The notes under the pieces were generated by a model. The model saw nothing but the letters and a program-made list of their open reading frames with translations, was not told the DNA's origin and did no database searches. From Molossus alvarezi (lineage: Eukaryota; Chordata; Mammalia; Chiroptera; Molossidae), in contig CM073908.1 in the NCBI GenBank assembly GCA_037176705.1, forward strand, positions 128,701,430 through 128,765,429: DNA of 64,000 bases, in the 5' to 3' direction. The translations under genes were made by a program, and so were the position numbers. Numbering within the stretch: position 1 is the first letter of the stretch; each line of letters begins with the position of its first letter. This document shows, piece by piece, positions 60,970 through 64,000 of this stretch.

Positions 60970-62265
60970 CTGTCTTAAATCCAGTAGCACAGCCAATGAA
61001 AGGCTAAAAAGAACCCCCTTTAAGAATTTCTATTATTAGCCTCAAGTCATCACAAGTAAATATGCAATTTAAGTAAAAACAAAGTGATTGCAATGCAAAC
61101 ACAGCTTCAAGGCAAATTGCTTTTCCCTCCATATCCAAACAGCTCCCCAAGCATCACTTACATACAAAGAAATTGTAAGGCTGCCACTGCTTAAGGTTGA
61201 GGTCAGAATATCAATCACCAGGATAGGAGGGGCCACATCTGCAGTTACTAGAAAGATGTTCAGAACCAGATATAGGGGAGAAACAGAATGGATGGAGTTG
61301 CTATCATGGGAGAAACAAAGACTTGTTCTCAGTCACAAGAGGCAAGTACAGCTAATAGGATTAGGGCACAAGGTCCAAGTCAAGCAGACAGCTGTGGATA
61401 AGGACCAAAGCAAAAGATATAAGTGAGGCAATATAATAGCCCTGCAAAGTTGTCTGTGCTGTACTATTTTTCTTTGACAAATTTTGTTTTAGTTTAGAGT
61501 TGCAGTAAAAACGCGCGAAACATGAGATTTATATTTAAGATTCAGGCAGACCCAGTTTGTGACCTATTTTACAAAGATTATTTTACAGGGCAACAATATT
61601 GTAAATCTAGGTAAGAAGCTAATTAATCACCATAACTATCTTGGGTAGTAGGCACGGTATATTTCCCAAATGTACTTTTGAAAAGGTAATTCAGTAGATA
61701 TCATAGCCCAAGAATGATTCCATTCACTTGCTTGGAATTTTTTTAAAATGAACATTTTGAGAAAAGGTACACATTTCCTTAATAGGCTTTTAAATGAATT
61801 TAAAATTATGCCTAAACGTAAAGTAGAATTGACATGTCATTAGGAGTAATAAATATCTCTATACTATAATAAACTGTCTTATTCAAGATGTAAATTGTTA
61901 ATATATAGTATGCTTAGTAAACCACTGCTAGATAAATAAATAATACTGGTAAAATTTAGACCCCAATACATGGTGCAATTAAATCTGCTTTCTCTTGGAA
62001 AGGCATATTGACTAGAGAAAGTCACAAACACATTTACCAAAATCAATTAGCAATTTGTTATGGTTATATGGCAAATGAAGCCAGATGGCAGCACACATAA
62101 ATCAGTATCATCTGCTTGATGGAAAGTTTTAATTCAGAACAGCTGATTTTTCAACCGGGTACCTTTATAAAACCAACAAAACAAAAGAACCAAAAGACAT
62201 AGCTTTTGAAATTCTTATTAGAAAGGCTTTATATGTGTGTATTCATTCATATTTTGTTATTCCTC
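60970..62265. other. no recognised feature
   Basis: About 1.3 kb. The 112-codon forward frame at 61088-61426 (charged, ILE/ARG-rich) shows no family motif, and no splice or promoter context supports it. It is the longest unassigned forward frame here not overlapping a repeat. Confidence 0.35.
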
Positions 62266-62271
62266 TCTAGT

Positions 62272-62488
62272 TTTTTTTTTCCTTTATTGATTTGAGAGAG
62301 AGAGGAAATGACAAGAAGAGAGAGATAGAAATATCGATGAGAGAGAACATCGATCGATCAGCAGCCTCCTGCATGCCCCCCACTGGGGATCAGGCCCACA
62401 ACCTGGGCATGTGCCCTGACCCAGAATCAAATTGGCGACCTCTTGGTTCATGGCTCCACGCTCAACCACTGAGCCACACAGGTGGGAC
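62272..62488 (-). mobile_element. VES SINE, plain-tail type
   Basis: Complete reverse copy with 'gaacatcgatcgatcagcag'. A short flank resemblance ('tattc') is too small to call a TSD. Confidence 0.95.
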
Positions 62489-62779
62489 ATACTTCGCTAT
62501 TCTTTTTCACCTTAATATAGTCCTAAGTACCAAACAACAGACTATTTGTAAAACAGCAAAACCTATTTTATTCAAAAACTACCCATTAATAAACTTTATT
62601 TTGTACTTCTGAAGTAATGGATTAATTACCTTTTTAGAAATCCAACTCATCTCTCTTTTTCGCCGCATTTTCTTCTTGGGTTTCCTCCTTGACTGTCTTA
62701 CAACCCCCCCCACCCCCGCCCCCAAAGAAAACTCTTCACCATCAGCTTCTCCATAACCGTTATACCTGGCAAATTGTTT

Positions 62780-63190
62780 CAATCATTTCCTTTAGCCCAG
62801 TGCACAAATAGGCAGGGTCCAGTGTTTCTTTTTAGCAAGTTCAAAATCCGCACAGGCAAGGATTGGGCTATTTGGATGTGATTTTTCAGAACTTTCCACT
62901 GGGCAGCCTGGCACACCGTAAAGGAGGCATTTATTAGCGTGTAACGCCGCCTTTCAACTGATGAGGTACCAAACCTAGTGGGGAGCAAGAACCGCTGCTC
63001 ACAACATGCCCAATCCATCCACAGGACACTCTGCAGGACAGGACCTTTAATCCTGTGAGCGCCAGCGGGCGAGCGTGAGAGAACGCGGGCAAATGTGAAC
63101 CTGCGTGGTCCTGCGTGGTCCTGCGTAGGCCAGTGTGGGCTTGCACCAGAGAGCTCATGCATGCTCCACAGCTGCCTTCACTCGTAAGTC
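62780..63190 (-). other. CpG-rich unique segment with a 127-codon minus frame
   Basis: CpGs cluster at about 63058-63130, far above the local background, including three near-copies of 'cctgcgtggt' (63101-63128). A minus frame spans 62779-63162 and, just past it on the minus strand, 'ccaggtataa' (about 62765-62774) could be a splice donor. No protein family is recognised. Candidate promoter or first exon of a gene or lncRNA reading leftward; unproven. Confidence 0.3.
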
Positions 63191-63320
63191 TCTGTTTTTT
63201 CATATTCCCTCTCATTTATGTGGCATTTGGGGGCAAGAGAATAGTCTTATTAGTCACTAATCTGAGAAAACGTACTTTTTTCAAATGATCCTTGTTGTTT
63301 ACAAGCCATCACTTTTGAAT

Positions 63321-63505
63321 AGGTTTGCCAGATTTACTAAATACAGGACACACAAACACACACACACGGGGTGATTAGTATTCAGGTAACCAAAAAATAA
63401 TTTGTTTGATATAAGCATATTCTGTTTAATATTGGGGGCATACTTATATGAAAAGAGTATTCCTGGTTTTTCATCCGAGTGTCTTGTATTTTATCTGGTA
63501 CTGCT
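63321..63505. repeat. ancient palindromic DNA-transposon relic
   Basis: Left arm 'gtttgccagatttactaaat' and right arm 'tgtattttatctggtactg' are imperfect reverse complements, with further paired blocks inside ('tgatataagcatattctg' against 'ggcatacttatatgaaaag'). This is an old mammalian palindromic element, family not named. A short (CA)n tract sits in it at about 63352-63367. Confidence 0.65.
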
Positions 63506-64000
63506 ACAGTATCAAGTAAAGGTCTTGTTAAAAGCATAGCTATCATAACCAGAGGCTCTTACTTGAGAACAGTGTCTCCCGGTCTTGGTTGCTGCATTGT
63601 CTTTCAGTCCCAGTGGCCCAACTGTCAGTCAGTGATGCCCAGCCCCAAGACTGCAGCTGTAGTACAGACTTGGACAGCGGGGTAATGTACTTGTTTTGAA
63701 AATGTATTCTAATAAATGTTTAACTGTGTCTGGTTCAATTGGATCAAACAGAAATTATCCCCAAATTAAATGTCTATCTAAAAAGCAAATGGAAATAGGT
63801 ATGTATTTATGCCATATAGCTTTACAGAGAATGAAACCATCTAAAGACCTAATTTAGAGTCTAACAAGAGACCTGCAGTTCTGCTCTTCCTTCCCTTGTA
63901 CACAGGAGGCCTCAGGGAATTGCCTGGTTCACCTTCTGGTGGCTAGCAGTAAGACTGAAAAGTGCAGTTCTCTGGGGTCTGAGCAAAAGTTCATTTACTC
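63506..64000. other. no recognised feature
   Basis: Unique-looking DNA; the 68-codon frame at 63479-63685 overlaps the old transposon and is probably chance. Confidence 0.4.

Noticed and set aside
61088..61426. 112-codon frame in unique DNA
   Set aside because: No recognisable family; length is expected by chance in 64 kb and nothing nearby supports transcription.

Overview
This is nuclear DNA of a bat, most likely a yangochiropteran. The window carries about 31 tRNA-derived VES SINEs, a SINE group known from these bats, in both orientations and many with clean target-site duplications (TSDs). It also carries young LINE-1 copies, older L1, L2 and MIR relics, a mariner-type and a hAT-type miniature element, and two solo LTRs. 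I saw no rolling-circle HeliBat ends, which argues weakly against a typical vespertilionid. I found no convincing functional host protein-coding gene, and no tRNA, rRNA, CRISPR array or prokaryotic feature. The window reads as intergenic or deep-intronic DNA built up by retrotransposition.

Layout. 1-4.9 kb: L2, MIR and old L1 relics, a MER20-like element split by a VES copy, and a second VES. 4.9-11.27 kb: the centrepiece, a full-length LINE-1 with a GC-rich 5' UTR, a nearly intact ORF1, a decayed ORF2 and a 3' UTR. It is followed directly by a second, truncated L1 3' end, and one 19-bp TSD (18/19 identical) brackets the whole block. 11.3-31 kb: mostly unique AT-rich DNA with L2/MIR relics, a mariner-type MITE, a dense VES cluster (18.6-19.6 kb), an LTR-like block (24.5 kb) and scattered VES. 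31.3-33 kb: stacked L1 3' ends and VES copies with perfect or near-perfect TSDs. 36.5-39.3 kb: LTR-like relics, a possible endogenous-retrovirus remnant and a hAT-type MITE with a strong internal hairpin. 40-45.2 kb: five L1 fragments in both orientations. 47.9-50.1 kb: a processed pseudogene of the WD40 histone-chaperone gene RBBP4. 52.8-58.35 kb: an antisense L1 invaded by six VES copies and a solo LTR, whose 5' UTR joins directly to the middle of ORF2. 58.5-64 kb: nested VES copies, MIR/L2, a CpG-rich unique segment and an old palindromic transposon.

How the parts interact. L1 supplies the reverse transcriptase that explains the other retrocopies: the VES SINEs, the RBBP4 pseudogene and the truncated L1s share A-rich tails, and many show TSDs. 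The local L1 cannot be that source now. ORF1 has lost its C-terminal tail to a 1-nt deletion. ORF2 carries about six frameshifts and six stops, and the reverse-transcriptase motif reads FADE instead of FADD. The most informative observations are structural: compound insertions sharing one outer TSD, a candidate 3' transduction, an L1 5' UTR-to-ORF2 junction, and a small terminal hairpin kept in all 14 VES copies of one tail type.
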